A stretch of 64,000 bases of DNA, from assembly GCA_964017125.1 (NCBI GenBank), contig OZ024902.1:107269027-107333026 (forward strand), given 5' to 3'. The translations under genes and the position numbers were made by a program. The notes under the pieces were generated by a model. The model was given only the letters and a program-made list of their open reading frames with translations. It was not told the DNA's origin and searched no databases. Position 1 is the first letter of the stretch. Each line of letters begins with the position of its first letter. Shown here one piece after another: positions 32,283-43,039 of this stretch. The stretch is from Flabesymbios commensalis. Taxonomy: Eukaryota; Annelida; Polychaeta; Terebellida; Flabelligeridae.

Positions 32283-32361
32283 GCATTTTCCTCCGCAAGG
32301 CCCGCTACTCCCGACGTCCGTCTGCGACGTCGGGAGTAGCCGGCCTTGCGGAGGAAGATGC
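32283..32361. repeat. Near-perfect 79-bp palindrome
   Basis: The left arm GCATTTTCCTCCGCAAGGCC and GCTACTCCCGACGTC are mirrored by GACGTCGGGAGTAGC and GGCCTTGCGGAGGAAGATGC. Arms are about 36 bp and the loop is only a few bases. Open frames over it on both strands reflect the palindrome. Confidence 0.9.
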
Positions 32362-32561
32362 TTATGGGTAAAAGCGAGGAAAACGAAGATGCGAAAATTG
32401 TCACGAGGATTTAAAATGTCCGAAGATGGTCTAAAACTCAAGATTGAGGATTTTACAAATTCAGGAATTTTGGAATGTAATTGTAACCCTAGATGCGAAT
32501 ATCCAAGGGCGCCATGACAGTAGCCTACCAAAAGTGAGGATTTTGAAAAAGTAGAGACTGT

Positions 32562-32647
32562 CCAGCAAACACGATACACCAACCCGGTGTTGGTCCACCG
32601 TCTACGACGCTGGCCCAACATTGGGTTGATGTATCGTGTTTGCTGGG
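32562..32647. mobile_element. CCAGCAAAC-type MITE
   Basis: CCAGCAAACACGATACACCA is mirrored by ATGTATCGTGTTTGCTGG, with CGTCTACGACGCTGG in the centre. 86 bp. Confidence 0.9.
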
Positions 32648-33420
32648 TGTCTCTAATATGTGAGGATGGATTTAACCTACTCATAAAAGGCCTATACCGT
32701 AGGCTACTTTACGCTGGGCATTCAGTTCACCCACATATTGGGACTGTTAGCAGCATCTCTGTATAATGGCTACATGCCGACCCCATCCTCACCTTTCGCA
32801 GCATCTAAAAAATCTGAAAACTCTTGCCATAATATGGGAGAGAGAGAGGAGATTTCCCACTGACCTGATATTGACTAGTCACCAATTATTCAAGCTAGGG
32901 CCAAATAATAGCAGGTTTAGTAGCCTATATGACTGCTTAAAAAGTGTAGCCGTACTTGAGAACTTTTGTATTATTGGAATCCAAAACTAAGCCTCGTATT
33001 GACATGAAGGACGGGGAGCCGAGACAATTTTTAGAGCTAAAATATTTATTTACAACATATCTCTCAGACAGCTATTTATTTCACAAGAATTTAGTTTGAA
33101 AATATTTATTTAAAAATACTCCAGCACCTCCCTCCCCCGTTATTAAATGGTTGCCTCCAAATAGGAAAGCTGCATTGTACTGGGTGCGCTATGACCCAAC
33201 TTCCAACCTCAAATGACAATTGCAGTATAACTATTGCTCACCTAGCTGTAACCTTCTTGCATATATAGATACCAATATGGAAGTGACTGGTTTATGTAGG
33301 CTGATACCATTTGTAGGCTACTGTCCTGAACAATCTGTTCCATCTGAAACAGCTACATCTCCAGGCACATAATCATAGTGTCATAAATCGGCAAACAAAA
33401 AATAGTTTGCTTACATGTAA
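32648..33420. other. No gene seen
   Basis: Nothing recognised. Confidence 0.45.
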
Positions 33421-33556
33421 TAGCCTCAGACCGCCAGGGCTCAAATTTCAAATCCTGTGTCTGGAGGACTGTGTCATCTCCATCATCTCACCATTCTCAG
33501 GAGGTTCTCCTGGCCCAGTTTAGCCTATAAGGTGGCCTAAAACCCGAATCATTTTA
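33421..33556 (+). repeat. SINE copy 3, 5'-truncated
   Basis: Begins inside the second tRNA-like unit (GCCTCAGACCGCCAGGGCTC), keeps CAGGAGGTTCTCCTGGCCC and ends GGTGGCCTAAAACCCGAATC. Confidence 0.8.
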
Positions 33557-34459
33557 TTTACATGTAATATGAGTGTTATAATGTGGGCCCTACTCTCAGC
33601 CTGGATGCCGTTCTATCGTCCCATCTTTCGCCACAAAGCATGTTATCTTAATATGATTTAGCACACTCATTGTAGTCGAAGCAGCAACTATCTATTTGAA
33701 TTCCAATCAATTGAAGTACATTTATTACTGTGCCACAAGCCATGTTATGGCCATAATAGTGGCGAGCGGATATGACGACAACTACAATATGCTCGTGGCC
33801 AAAAATTGGCTGTTGCCTAAAAATGGTGATACTGTATAATAGAAAAAAATACACAAACCATGATAATTGACATATATATTTTATTATCTGAGTATTTTTC
33901 CCATGCTATTTGTCTCGGAACTCGTAGCAGTAAAGTGCACACACCATGTAGGCATAATGACAATATCCCATAAAGTAGAGCAAAATGACCCAACTGCTTT
34001 AAAATTGCGCCAATGTAGAAAACCAGCAACACAGTGGTGCTGGAGAATCATATACACACAATAAACAGATTCCCCCGCAATATTCAACAGTACTCTATCT
34101 AGCCCAACAGTAGGGCCTAATATTGTCTATATACTCTATCTATTTCACCGCGAGAATGGTGGAACATATCAATATCTATTACTAAGATAAAGTGTTTTTT
34201 TATAAATATGGATACAGAAATGTGTGGACAATTGCTGAATGGCGACTAGTGAAACAGGGAAATTCTAATATATTTCAAATAGAGTATTATGTAACGTTAG
34301 TATAGGCATATGGTTCCAGTAGAGAAACAAACAAATGAGAGCTGATGTGGACATTTTGTAGACAATAATGTTATTTCATAAGATTTGCATACATAAATAA
34401 TTGCCTACATATATAATACAGACATGTATGAAATAAAGCGTGTACTTTAATTAGTTTAA
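33557..34459. other. Intergenic, between CFAP95 and the GPCR
   Basis: AT-rich, no repeat recognised. It should include the 3' UTR of the minus-strand receptor gene. No clear AATAAA was found on that strand. Confidence 0.4.
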
Positions 34460-35542
34460 TCATGTATCTGTGCCACTGGGTATGGCCATATCTTTTTTAA
34501 TCATGCGCTGCAACTCCAATCTAAATTGTTTATATTTTAAAATATATATTATTGGATTCAGAGACGATTTTGATAGGGTTAAAATGATGAAAAGCACATG
34601 GTATGTGGAGTTTAGATCAATGTTGCCTATTTCAAGGTTGAAAAGTAAGAAATCTGTTTGACTCGGCAGCCAACATACCACAAATGCGGTAGTTACTGCT
34701 ACAAATGTAGCCAGAATATTTCTCTTGGCTTTACCGATCATGTTGGTTGTGTAGTTTGTAGCGGGGGGTATTTGTGGAGGACAAACAGGAGAGATTGTGG
34801 AGACAACTGGGACAATCCGTGCTTTTAAGCTAATCAAAATGCCAGCGTAAATAACAAACATTATAATTACTGGAATGAAAAATTGAGCTATGATAAAAAA
34901 TGCAACACTTAGCCTTTGAACTGTGTGATTTGGCCATTTATAAAATAAGAGGCAGCGTTTTTCAAACACCAGAGAAGTGGGTACAGCGAATAATAGATTA
35001 GCCACTAAACAAAGTACACCTGATAAAATGAATACCCACAGCACAATATTGACAGAGAAATAAACTTTATGACGGAGTGGCTGCACTAGCTGCATATACA
35101 AGTCAAATGTCATGGCAACAAGGTTAACAGTAGACATAGCTAGCACTGACCAAAGTAGAACATCGGATTTCCATAGACGACAGAGCAGCTCCCCAGAAAT
35201 ACCACCTGCGACTATTGAGCCGAAAGAATTTATATTGGTGGTGCCTTTCATGAACGTAAGCAGTGACACCATCAAGTCACATACACTCTGGGTCAAAATA
35301 AACCAGTTAGCGGGGCGCTTTTTTATGTTCTTGCTCCACGCAAACACAACTATCACCAATGTATTGCCTGCCGTGCCAAAAAGTCCTATTAAAATATAAG
35401 GAATCATAAGCAGCTGGTCGTCCTCTTCCTGTTGTTTGGTAGGCGATACATCAAACGTATCCGTTGTGATTTCAGAACTGTAGTGTATCAGCCAGGGTAG
35501 CGTTGAGGGTAATTCACTTGTCGTTGTCTCTGTTGTGTCCAT
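34460..35542 (-). CDS. Rhodopsin-family (class A) GPCR, single exon
   Basis: An intact 360-residue seven-helix receptor at the plasma membrane. Approximate helices are 44-68, 80-100, 121-146, 163-187, 210-238, 276-302 and 312-335. Class A landmarks: GN at 59-60 in TM1, D89 in TM2, C121 and C197 for the TM3-ECL2 disulfide, W169 in TM4, P224 in TM5, CWLP at 290-293 in TM6 and NPIIY at 329-333 in TM7. The third helix ends D-L-Y (147-149) in place of D/E-R-Y, losing the arginine normally used in activation. The N-terminus (about 43 aa) is Ser/Thr/Asp/Glu-rich without an evident signal peptide. Possible glycosylation sites are at N205 and N311. The ATG has A at -3 and G at +4. It looks like the intronless orphan receptors that are expanded in echinoderms and amphioxus. 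The ligand is unknown. Confidence 0.93.
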   Translation of the reverse strand: MDTTETTTSELPSTLPWLIHYSSEITTDTFDVSPTKQQEEDDQLLMIPYILIGLFGTAGNTLVIVVFAWSKNIKKRPANWFILTQSVCDLMVSLLTFMKGTTNINSFGSIVAGGISGELLCRLWKSDVLLWSVLAMSTVNLVAMTFDLYMQLVQPLRHKVYFSVNIVLWVFILSGVLCLVANLLFAVPTSLVFEKRCLLFYKWPNHTVQRLSVAFFIIAQFFIPVIIMFVIYAGILISLKARIVPVVSTISPVCPPQIPPATNYTTNMIGKAKRNILATFVAVTTAFVVCWLPSQTDFLLFNLEIGNIDLNSTYHVLFIILTLSKSSLNPIIYILKYKQFRLELQRMIKKDMAIPSGTDT

Positions 35543-35685
35543 TCTCTATACAGCAACAATGAAAAATATTATCTAGACTGCTCGGTTGTGCTTGCAATCA
35601 TTAACTAAAATAAACTACAATGAGTGAGTTTCTTGTCGTAAGTGAATGGCATAAATAATTTTTATGTGTCATCTTCACATTATTA
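35543..35685. other. 5' flank of the GPCR gene
   Basis: Just upstream of the start (minus strand) lies TATAG, which could be an acceptor of a 5' UTR intron. No promoter motif can be assigned. Confidence 0.3.
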
Positions 35686-35857
35686 TTGTGACCGAGAAGT
35701 AGCGAGCTCGGCCTCAGATCGCCAGGGTTCGAATTTAGAATCCTGTGTCTGGAGGGCAATGTCATCTCATTCATCTCACTATCCTCAGGAGGTTTTCCTG
35801 GCTCAGTTTAGCTTATATGCACACAAAGGTGGCCTAAACCCCATTCATTTCATTTAC
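35686..35857 (+). repeat. SINE copy 4, 5'-truncated
   Basis: Runs from TTGTGACCGAGAAGTAGCGA through GGGTTCGAATTTAGAATCC and CAGGAGGTTTTCCTGGCTC to GGTGGCCTAAACCCCATTC. Confidence 0.85.
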
Positions 35858-36077
35858 TGATATAGTAATGGTGCTTGGTAGCTTCAAAGATAAACATAGA
35901 GATAAGTTGTTCCGTCTATTGCTTATATAAAAATTGTTGCAATAATATTTTCTAAATCTGAGTTTTAAAATCAGCCTATGTGAACAAGCCGCTGTATAAT
36001 TATACATTCAAACCATATTTGTTGTTAATATACTTAAGGCCTACCTTTCTCTGATTATGTAATGTATTCTTCCGTAG

Positions 36078-36329
36078 TGTGAGATATGTCAGCAGCTGCA
36101 GCAGGGCGGCAGGAAAAGACGGGTGTGCAAGTGGAATGTGCCATGCGTATTTATACCAGAAACTGTTGGTCGCCTACACGATGAAGGACAATTGCTTCAA
36201 ACACGTCAGGCGACCGCGCCGACAGACGCACACAATGACTGCTTTCCTGGAGGATGTAACTCTTATTGGCGTCATTATCAACAGAGCCTATGCCCTGAAG
36301 CACAAGACGAGCAACCAATGCTGGCTTGA
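36078..36329 (+). CDS. Candidate cysteine-rich exon, unknown
   Basis: An 83-codon open segment follows TTCTTCCGTAG (a possible acceptor) and ends at TGA 36327-36329. It is visibly GC-richer than its surroundings. The frame contains GGRKRRVCKWNVPC, ETVGRLHDEGQLL, NDCFPGGCNSYWRHYQ and SLCPEAQ, with seven Cys in all. The Cys/Gly/charged composition looks more like coding than chance, but I recognise no family and see no upstream exon with confidence. Another frame is open over the same stretch, which lowers confidence. A CCCAGCAAAC-type MITE half follows directly. Confidence 0.2.
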   Translation, partial: CEICQQLQQGGRKRRVCKWNVPCVFIPETVGRLHDEGQLLQTRQATAPTDAHNDCFPGGCNSYWRHYQQSLCPEAQDEQPMLA

Positions 36330-36397
36330 TGTTAGTCCATCGTCTACGGCGCTGGGCCAACTACAAGCCAGCAGTAGCTAAACGTCTCGTGTTTGCT
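36330..36397. repeat. MITE half, CCCAGCAAAC family
   Basis: CCATCGTCTACGGCGCTGGG, then ACGTCTCGTGTTTGCTG at the right end. The left end was not found. Confidence 0.6.
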
Positions 36398-37194
36398 GTA
36401 ATAGTGACCACCAACAACCCACAGGAATTTAATGACATGAATTTTGCTTTGAATTTAGGAAAATAATGCTGTTATAAAATCAAGTATTTTATCCTTCTCA
36501 TTGTTAAAGGGAGCTTTAATAAAAAATAACAGGCCTGACTGATATTAAATTAATATGGCCCAGGTACAATAGACTTAGCCCTATTAGAGCTGATACATTT
36601 ACTCACAGATTGGTAATGAATTTTCATACACATTCTCAGAAACGTACTAGTTCAGCACAGAAAACTCAGTTGATGTATTCTATGCCAAAGTTTTTTTGTG
36701 TTCCAAGATAGTTGATGGCTTAGTGCTGATTAGGACTGTGCGTGTTGTTTGCAACAATAAAGGTGTCGCCTAATCCAGTGCCACAGAGCTACACTGACCA
36801 GTGACAATTTTAGTCCTAAAGCAAAAATGATTTTTATCTTATTTTAAAACTTATCTGATGGCTGCCTGACAGAAGAAGCCCTTAATCAGCAACGGAATCG
36901 TCCTGAATTAAGGGCCGAACAGATGATGTTTGCTTAGTTTGTCGGTAATGTGTCAGGCAATAACTGGTCGTGATCGATTTGCTCCCGTCTCATTTTGTCA
37001 TCTGTTGATGCGTGATTAAATTAGCCAACCACCACATATGACGCAGAAACATACATTGATTTATGTCGAGAGACATGAGATGATCAAAGAAAGTCATCAG
37101 AAGTCGTGAACGAGGGAATCGCCTGCTGCTGACTGATTATAGCCGATGGAATAAAACTTGTAGATGTATTACCAATTTGCTCTATAATTTGTTT
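36398..37194. other. No gene seen
   Basis: Nothing recognised. Confidence 0.45.
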
Positions 37195-38454
37195 GGCTAA
37201 GGCTACGTTTCCATAGGTAAGGTTTTCCCACGCGGGTCGTCTGTTTCCATTGATACAAATCCGCATGTGACACCCGGGCGGATAATAATAATCTCCTTGG
37301 TGGTGGACCAGGTGGTGATGTGGTGTTCGTGGTGATGGTGGTGGTGGTCAATAGTGATGGTGGCTGTCTTGGTGTAATAGTGATGGTGATGGTGCACTGG
37401 TGGTGGTGGAAGTGGTGGTGATGGTGGTTATTTTGGTGATGTGATGATGGTGGTGATGATGACGATGGTGATGATGGTGGTGGTAATGGGGGTAATGGCG
37501 GTGATGGTTGTGGTGATAATGTTAATGTTTATGGTAGTTGTGGTGGTGGCTGTGGTGGTAGTTGTGGTGGTAGTGGTAGTTGTGGTAGTGGTGATGATGG
37601 TAGTGATGGTGATGGTAGTTGTGTTGGTGGTGGTAGTTGTGGTGGTGGTACTTGTTGTGGTGGTGGTAGTAGTTGTGGTGGTGGTGACACAGGGACATGA
37701 GACCCCCTGTTTAAGTGAAACAGCCCAACTGTCATTCCTTCTACGTCTAGCTTCTTAGACATTTTCTGGCACACATTTCTTGTCCAGATTTGGTCTATGT
37801 GTATCTTTTTCTTTTGGTTGTACAATCCGGCTATAGGCCTATGGCCTCTTCCGTCGTCTTTGATGGTGGTAAAGATAGAATTGTGTTTATCATATTCACA
37901 GATTATCAGGTGATTATATGTCCAAGTTAACTTTATCCTCACATTTTGCAAAATACGTGGCGATACACGGGAAAGTCATCTGTGTGACGTCATTTCTGGA
38001 ATTCCCCATGCGGATTTGCCACGCGGTGCGGAAAAAAATCCAACATTGTTTACTTTTTTCCCGCGCTGCAAAACATCCGCGGGATCCGCGTGAATGGAAA
38101 TACCAGTATTATGGGCTGTTTTGGTGTGGCAACGCTGAGAAGTGTATTCGGGTGGTCTTACACCCAAATTGGTGCAGCACCTTCTTGCAACCGTTAAATA
38201 GAGGGTGCACAACGGTGCAGTAGAGTCACGTGGTCAGATTAATTATAATCTAAGCACGTTATTGGTTACCGTATTCTACACTGCACCTTTATCAAATCGT
38301 ATTCGGCTGGTGCAGCACTTTTCGTCCACTGCTCAGGTGCGTGTGGTGTAATTGTTTTGCACCCAAAATGCCCAGTAGAGAAGGCTCGATAATACGGCAC
38401 CAGCGCGGGCACCCGCGCGGGCTAAACCTTATCAAAGGAAACGGGCCTTTAGCC
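37195..38454. mobile_element. 1.26-kb TIR element, Harbinger-like ends
   Basis: The left end reads TAAGGCTACGTTTCC followed by GGTAAGGTTTTCCCACGCGG. The right end is the mirror image, GCGGGCTAAACCTTATCAAA and GGAAACGGGCCTTTA. The inverted repeats span about 45 bp, and TAA/TTA at the borders fits a 3-bp Harbinger-type target. No transposase is seen. The interior holds a long GTG-rich tract (37300-37686). Further CGCGG-rich patches at 37990-38110 may be internal copies of the ends. Confidence 0.65.
37300..37686 (+). repeat. GTG/GAT-rich low-complexity tract
   Basis: Irregular runs of GGTGGT, GATGGT and GTAGTT. Frames reading long runs of Val or, on the other strand, Pro/His are artefacts. Confidence 0.9.
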
Positions 38455-38674
38455 TATTTTGAGCAACATATTATGCAGGTGTCGTCTAAAAACGAATAAT
38501 TTAGGCCCTATAAGTCTTATCCCCCAAGTCTTAGCTCAAGATTATCTCTACACAATTTAAAAATATTCTTCTTATGTACGCCAGAAAATTATCCCCTCCA
38601 CATAACCTTAAAATTAGTTTTGGATAATTTAAAATCCATTGTTGCGTTGTGTTGCGCAAGGTAGGCCCACAATT

Positions 38675-39118
38675 AACCCCCGGGGGTTTGGGTAGGCCTA
38701 CTCGCCTTAGAAATGGGTTGGGGTGTGCCTCCGGCATTGTTAAAACCTGACCCTGTCGCCATTTGCCTCATGGCTCAAAAGACATCCTGTCACATTTTTT
38801 TTTATTTACACTGACTTTAATTAATTGGTTTATGGTGTCATTACTACCAGTTTACTTCATGTTTTAATGGTTTTTAAGCTCTTAAAATATTTTTTTGTAA
38901 AAATTTTGCTGCTATCTTCTGTGAGATTAGAAAATAGTGATGGAATTTGGATGATAATGGCCTGAGAAATCAGCAAAAAACTTGCCAAAGCAAGTGAAAA
39001 AGCTTAAAATTACAAAAAAGACACCCTGGGCCAAAACAGTAAGCTAAAAAAAGGCACCCTGTCCAGCGGCACATCTCCAGTGCCCCCAAGTATGGAAGTA
39101 CCCCCTCCGGGCAATTAG
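38675..39118 (-). mobile_element. Element D, copy 2
   Basis: The minus strand begins GCCCGGAGGGGGTACTTCCA and TACTTGGGGGCACTGGAGAT. It later shows the blocks around GACAGGATGTCTTTTGAGCC and GTGCCTCCGGCATTG mirrored from copy 1. About 444 bp versus 310 bp in copy 1, the difference being an internal AT-rich segment. Confidence 0.75.
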
Positions 39119-39426
39119 CCCCTGGGTAACGTAACGTAACAAGTGTAAAATCATCATTATTATGCAGGATTTATGATACTGTGACATCATCAACACACCC
39201 TACCCAGGTCACCAGGTTAAGGATGACATGGTGCTTCATGGAGGTGGGTGGGTGTCACCACGCTAGAAAATAGATCACTTCTGGATCAGTGACGGATGCT
39301 ACATATATATAGGCCTAAGCCTAACTATAGGCCACATTAAGCGATCAGTCTAATGGTATTGAAATTTATAATAAGATACCATCAAAAATAGAATAGTTGG
39401 TGGCGGATTATTCTCTGCTCTGTAAA
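39119..39426. other. No gene seen
   Basis: Nothing recognised. Confidence 0.45.
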
Positions 39427-39615
39427 CCCTTTAACCGCCGGTGCCGCATATATTCGGTTTTTCACCTAATTATTACCACATTCAGTACCGCCTTTTAAAC
39501 ATATTAAAGCCATAATGTGACGTCAATCAGCACGAGTTAATCTCCATTTTGTCAAATGTGCATAATTTTTACTCACTTGTGAAAATTCAAATTGAATAAT
39601 TTGGCGATTAAAGGG
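39427..39615. mobile_element. piggyBac-like MITE, family B, copy 1
   Basis: CCCTTTAACCGCCGGTGCCG at the left and TTTGGCGATTAAAGGG at the right, followed by TTAA. Shares ATATTCGGTTTTT, GTGACGTCAATCAG and TTGAATAATTTGGC with 58146-58316. Confidence 0.8.
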
Positions 39616-41147
39616 TTAAACTCTGCTCTGCTCTAACTCGTGATTAACTCTTACAACGCCATTATAAATTGTTATTCTTTCAGGGCGGGGATCGACTTTA
39701 AGCGTCAGAATCTGACGTCCATAGTTCTCTCCGCCCTGTGAGGGTCAAATTGCTGTACATATAGTTACAAGTTCAGTCAAGCTGCTAGAAGTATTGATGG
39801 CCGACTATTTTTTATGTTTTTTTTATATATGGCAACTCTAAGTTCGTTTTTGCACAGTCAATGTGATTTTGTTTACCTTTCATCCTGCCGCGCACGCATA
39901 CTATTGGTCCGATCGCTTTGTTCAGTAGATAACAGACTATATAGGCCTACTTCACTATGCCCAAAGATCACTGTGCATATTTTTACAAGTCAAACCCACG
40001 GAGAAATAGTCTTCCGAAAAACGGACGTAGAATAATAAATATTCGTATATTTGGAAAACAAAAGTTTGGACGTATTAGAACATCCAAACTATTTGAAATA
40101 CGAAAGTATCCGTTTGGACGTAGTGGAACCAGTGATCATTCATATGGTAGATGGAATGTCCAAACTAATTATACGGACACGGGAGCGTAGGCCATGAGGC
40201 GTCATGAGGGACGTTTGGCCCACTCAGTTCCGTGTATGGGCCGTTCTCAATTTTTTCTGATTTTCTAAATTTTAATGTTATGTATGCCTGCGGGATATTA
40301 TGACAAGCATAAATGTGCAATGGCCGAGCAGTGTGTTATTTAATAATAATTTTAAAGATCATAATCAAATAATGTTTAGTCTTTACCGGTACATAGGGCC
40401 TACGGCCTAAATAAATCGATTAAATAAATAACAGTAACAAGTTTTTGCAATAATAAAGACGTTTTTGTAACAGTAAATAGATCATAGATGTATCAAGCTT
40501 TTGTATAGGGCCTTAATTTTCTGTATAGGCCTAATTGTTTACATATTTACATTGGACATAGAATATACACTAAACTAACGCTTTAAGATAGTGTGTGTCT
40601 TTACAGTTGTCCTTACGGTTATAATGTGAATACAAGTCATTGTAACGTTGAAGACACAATACTTTGCCTAAAATAACCATTGAACAAGACATGTTTATAT
40701 TGTTTCAGGTAACGACAGCAATAATCTACAAGCACTACTTAATTTTAAAACGAAGCTAATCAATCGAGCTTCCCCTGGATTAAGACTGTCCAGGCCTTCC
40801 AACATTGTCGATCGTTCACTATCTCCCCGGCAAGGATTGAATATTCTGTGAAACTCAATAGCCTTGACCTCCAATGTTTTCACCGAGCTAGCTAATACAA
40901 TGAAGTATGGGGGAGTGGGTCTTATATAACATTGTACCCATTCAAAACGGTTTTCCGGTGATGTCACTGTGTTTCACAGAATATCTCTTAGAACCACTGA
41001 GTGTCGAGCTGATTTGTAGTGTAGACTTGTTTTCGTCTGCTGACAGTGCTGTGTCAGATCATAAGCCTCGACCTCCTGCTATAACATAGATTAACTAGAA
41101 ACGTATTCTTCATTATTTCACGTTTGCATACTGATCTATTGTTAAAC
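39616..41147. other. Mostly unique; one MITE piece
   Basis: A piece of the CCCTTTCAGNGCGGGGA MITE family (CTTTCAGGGCGGGGATCGAC) lies at about 39680-39745. An open stretch at 40695-40967 on the minus strand has no recognisable motif. Confidence 0.45.
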
Positions 41148-41252
41148 TCCGGCGAACACGAGACTTTGCGCCGGTGCTGGTTGAGAGGCGGGCCGACATC
41201 GTAGACGCTGGTCCGTCGCTTTGCTAGGACCGGGTCCATGCAGGTGTATTCG
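41148..41252. mobile_element. CCGGCGAACAC variant of the CCCAGCAAAC MITE
   Basis: CCGGCGAACACGAGAC at the left and GTGTATTCGCTGG at the right enclose CGTAGACGCTGG. Diverged. Confidence 0.55.
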
Positions 41253-41950
41253 CTGGAGCATCACCATTTTAGGGCCTACATTGATATGCCTACATTCTCA
41301 CACTTTGTCTGTAAACCTCATTTTAATGTATACTTGTCATATAAACTGACGATTAAGCCTCAAGGGCTGGGTACTGAAATTAAACTGATTAAATTATTGT
41401 TTCTGCTGTATTTTGTCAGTATAATAAACTAATTGAATTGAATTGAATTGAATATTTTATTCTTATTATAACAGTGTGATAGTGCGCTCATAATATTATT
41501 GATGAGTGTACTGTACATCAGGTATGTCAGTATATTTCAGCTTTATTTTACAAAATTTGACAAGCAGGTTGATAAGTATCAATATTTTATGCGAGTATCT
41601 GTTCAGTATTTTTTTAAAAACAAACTGGAACTTTATTGTTGATTGCTGTTGTTGGTGAAGCATTTAGACCAAAGTCTTTCTTGGTGAGGCAGTTGACTAG
41701 ATGAGATTAGCATCAAAAGACTCTTTAGGCAGTCAGTGTGGTTATGGTTCATACCGTCAGTTAATGATCCACTATTGTGTCCTGCTTTGAATGAGTCCTG
41801 AAATGAACATGACTGCTAGACATATTTTTTCCAAAATATACAGCATTATTGCTGTAAGCTGTAAACAAAGACAATGCATATGTTATAATAAAAGATAACT
41901 TGTCCATGACAAATACATGAATTAATTTCTTGATAATAATAGTAATAACT
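41253..41950. other. No gene seen; (GAATT)n run
   Basis: ATTGAATTGAATTGAATTGA at 41428-41450 resembles a LINE-type 3' tail, but no coding part precedes it. Confidence 0.4.
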
Positions 41951-42740
41951 TACATTTTTACAACGCCAAATCCCATCATATATTACTATATGATATTGAA
42001 ATATATATCATCCTATATAGTTATCTAGTTATCTTTTAATCACCAAGCATCATCAATGTCACGCAGATGTTTATAGCTATTGTACCTAAGTAATGCATGT
42101 AATGTGATGTATGCATACATGTTAAAGAAATTATACGTGGTTATACATTACATGCCACTACTTTACAGTATGTGTACCCATCTACAAATGGATTCATACA
42201 TTTTTTTTGCAAATCCTATTATTTTAAACACACTTGCAAACATAACGAAATGACTAAGTAATACACGTACTGTGTTGTATTCTAACAACTTAAAGTAGTT
42301 ATACAATACTTCTAGCAAACATGCGACTATTATATGCCATGTGTTTGTATATATCAACGTATACAATACTTATTTTATGTAAACCATCTATATTAAATAT
42401 ACTTTATTACTATGTTCACCAAACAATTCATAAATATTGAAGTTATACCAAAACGTATCACAGTTTTCAAAGATATCAACACATATTTGTCTAAGCAATT
42501 CACAACTCAGCAATTCAGCATATCACATTTGATCACACATAACAAGCATTTCATTAGCACATATGTCCAAGTAATGCAGTCAATGTATTGTATTTACGCA
42601 TCTTAAAGTAAATTATATATAGTTATACATTACCCTTTAGTATACATACACCTAGTATACAACATATACATGTATCTATCATTGCATACAACACTTAGTG
42701 TTGCAATTATTAATATATTAAACACACTTACACACATATT
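41951..42740 (+). repeat. Decayed satellite, ~160-170-bp spacing
   Basis: AAGTAATGCATGTAATGTGA (near 42088), AAGTAATACACGTACTGTGT (42256) and AAGTAATGCAGTCAATGTAT (42570) each precede CTTAAAGTA/GTTAAAGAA and GTTATACATTAC-like sequence. The gaps (168 and 2 x 157) suggest an ancient tandem array. Confidence 0.5.
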
Positions 42741-42759
42741 ACAATGCATATTGACATTA

Positions 42760-43010
42760 TGACACTATGAGTGTCATGACATCCATTAATCATTCAACCA
42801 ACCATTGACACTTGTCATGATACTAAATTATTATTCAAATCACCATGACACTCACTAATCATTCAACAAACCAATCACATTGACGCTCATGGCGTCATGT
42901 TGCTAAATATTCAAATTACCATGACGCCCATTAATCATTTGATCATGAGTCATCATCACAATAACACTAAACATCAATTATGTTGACACTGCAAACGTGT
43001 CTGGACTTGT
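42760..43010 (+). repeat. Degenerate ~70-bp tandem repeat
   Basis: CATGACATCCATTAATCATT, CATGACACTCACTAATCATT and CATGACGCCCATTAATCATT recur about 67-76 bp apart. A further unit lies at about 43804, beyond the A-rich block. Confidence 0.65.
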
Positions 43011-43039
43011 CTAAATACAGATTGGTTTTGAGCATGTCA

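Noticed and set aside
32206-32684. Overlapping frames of about 100-135 codons on both strands with PPQGPLLPTS
   Set aside because: They arise from the 79-bp palindrome and a neighbouring MITE; no independent coding evidence.
35642-35860. Open frame between GPCR and 36 kb
   Set aside because: It lies on a SINE copy; the same peptide (ASDRQGSNFESCVWR) appears at other SINE copies (48562-48996, 51860-52177).
37441-37951. Poly-Val and poly-Pro frames
   Set aside because: GTG-rich low-complexity tract within a TIR element.
40695-40967. 90-codon minus-strand frame in 40.7-41.0 kb
   Set aside because: No family resemblance and no supporting splice or repeat evidence.
41428-41450. (TTGAA)n as a telomere-like repeat
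   Set aside because: Only about four units; more like a LINE tail or simple microsatellite.
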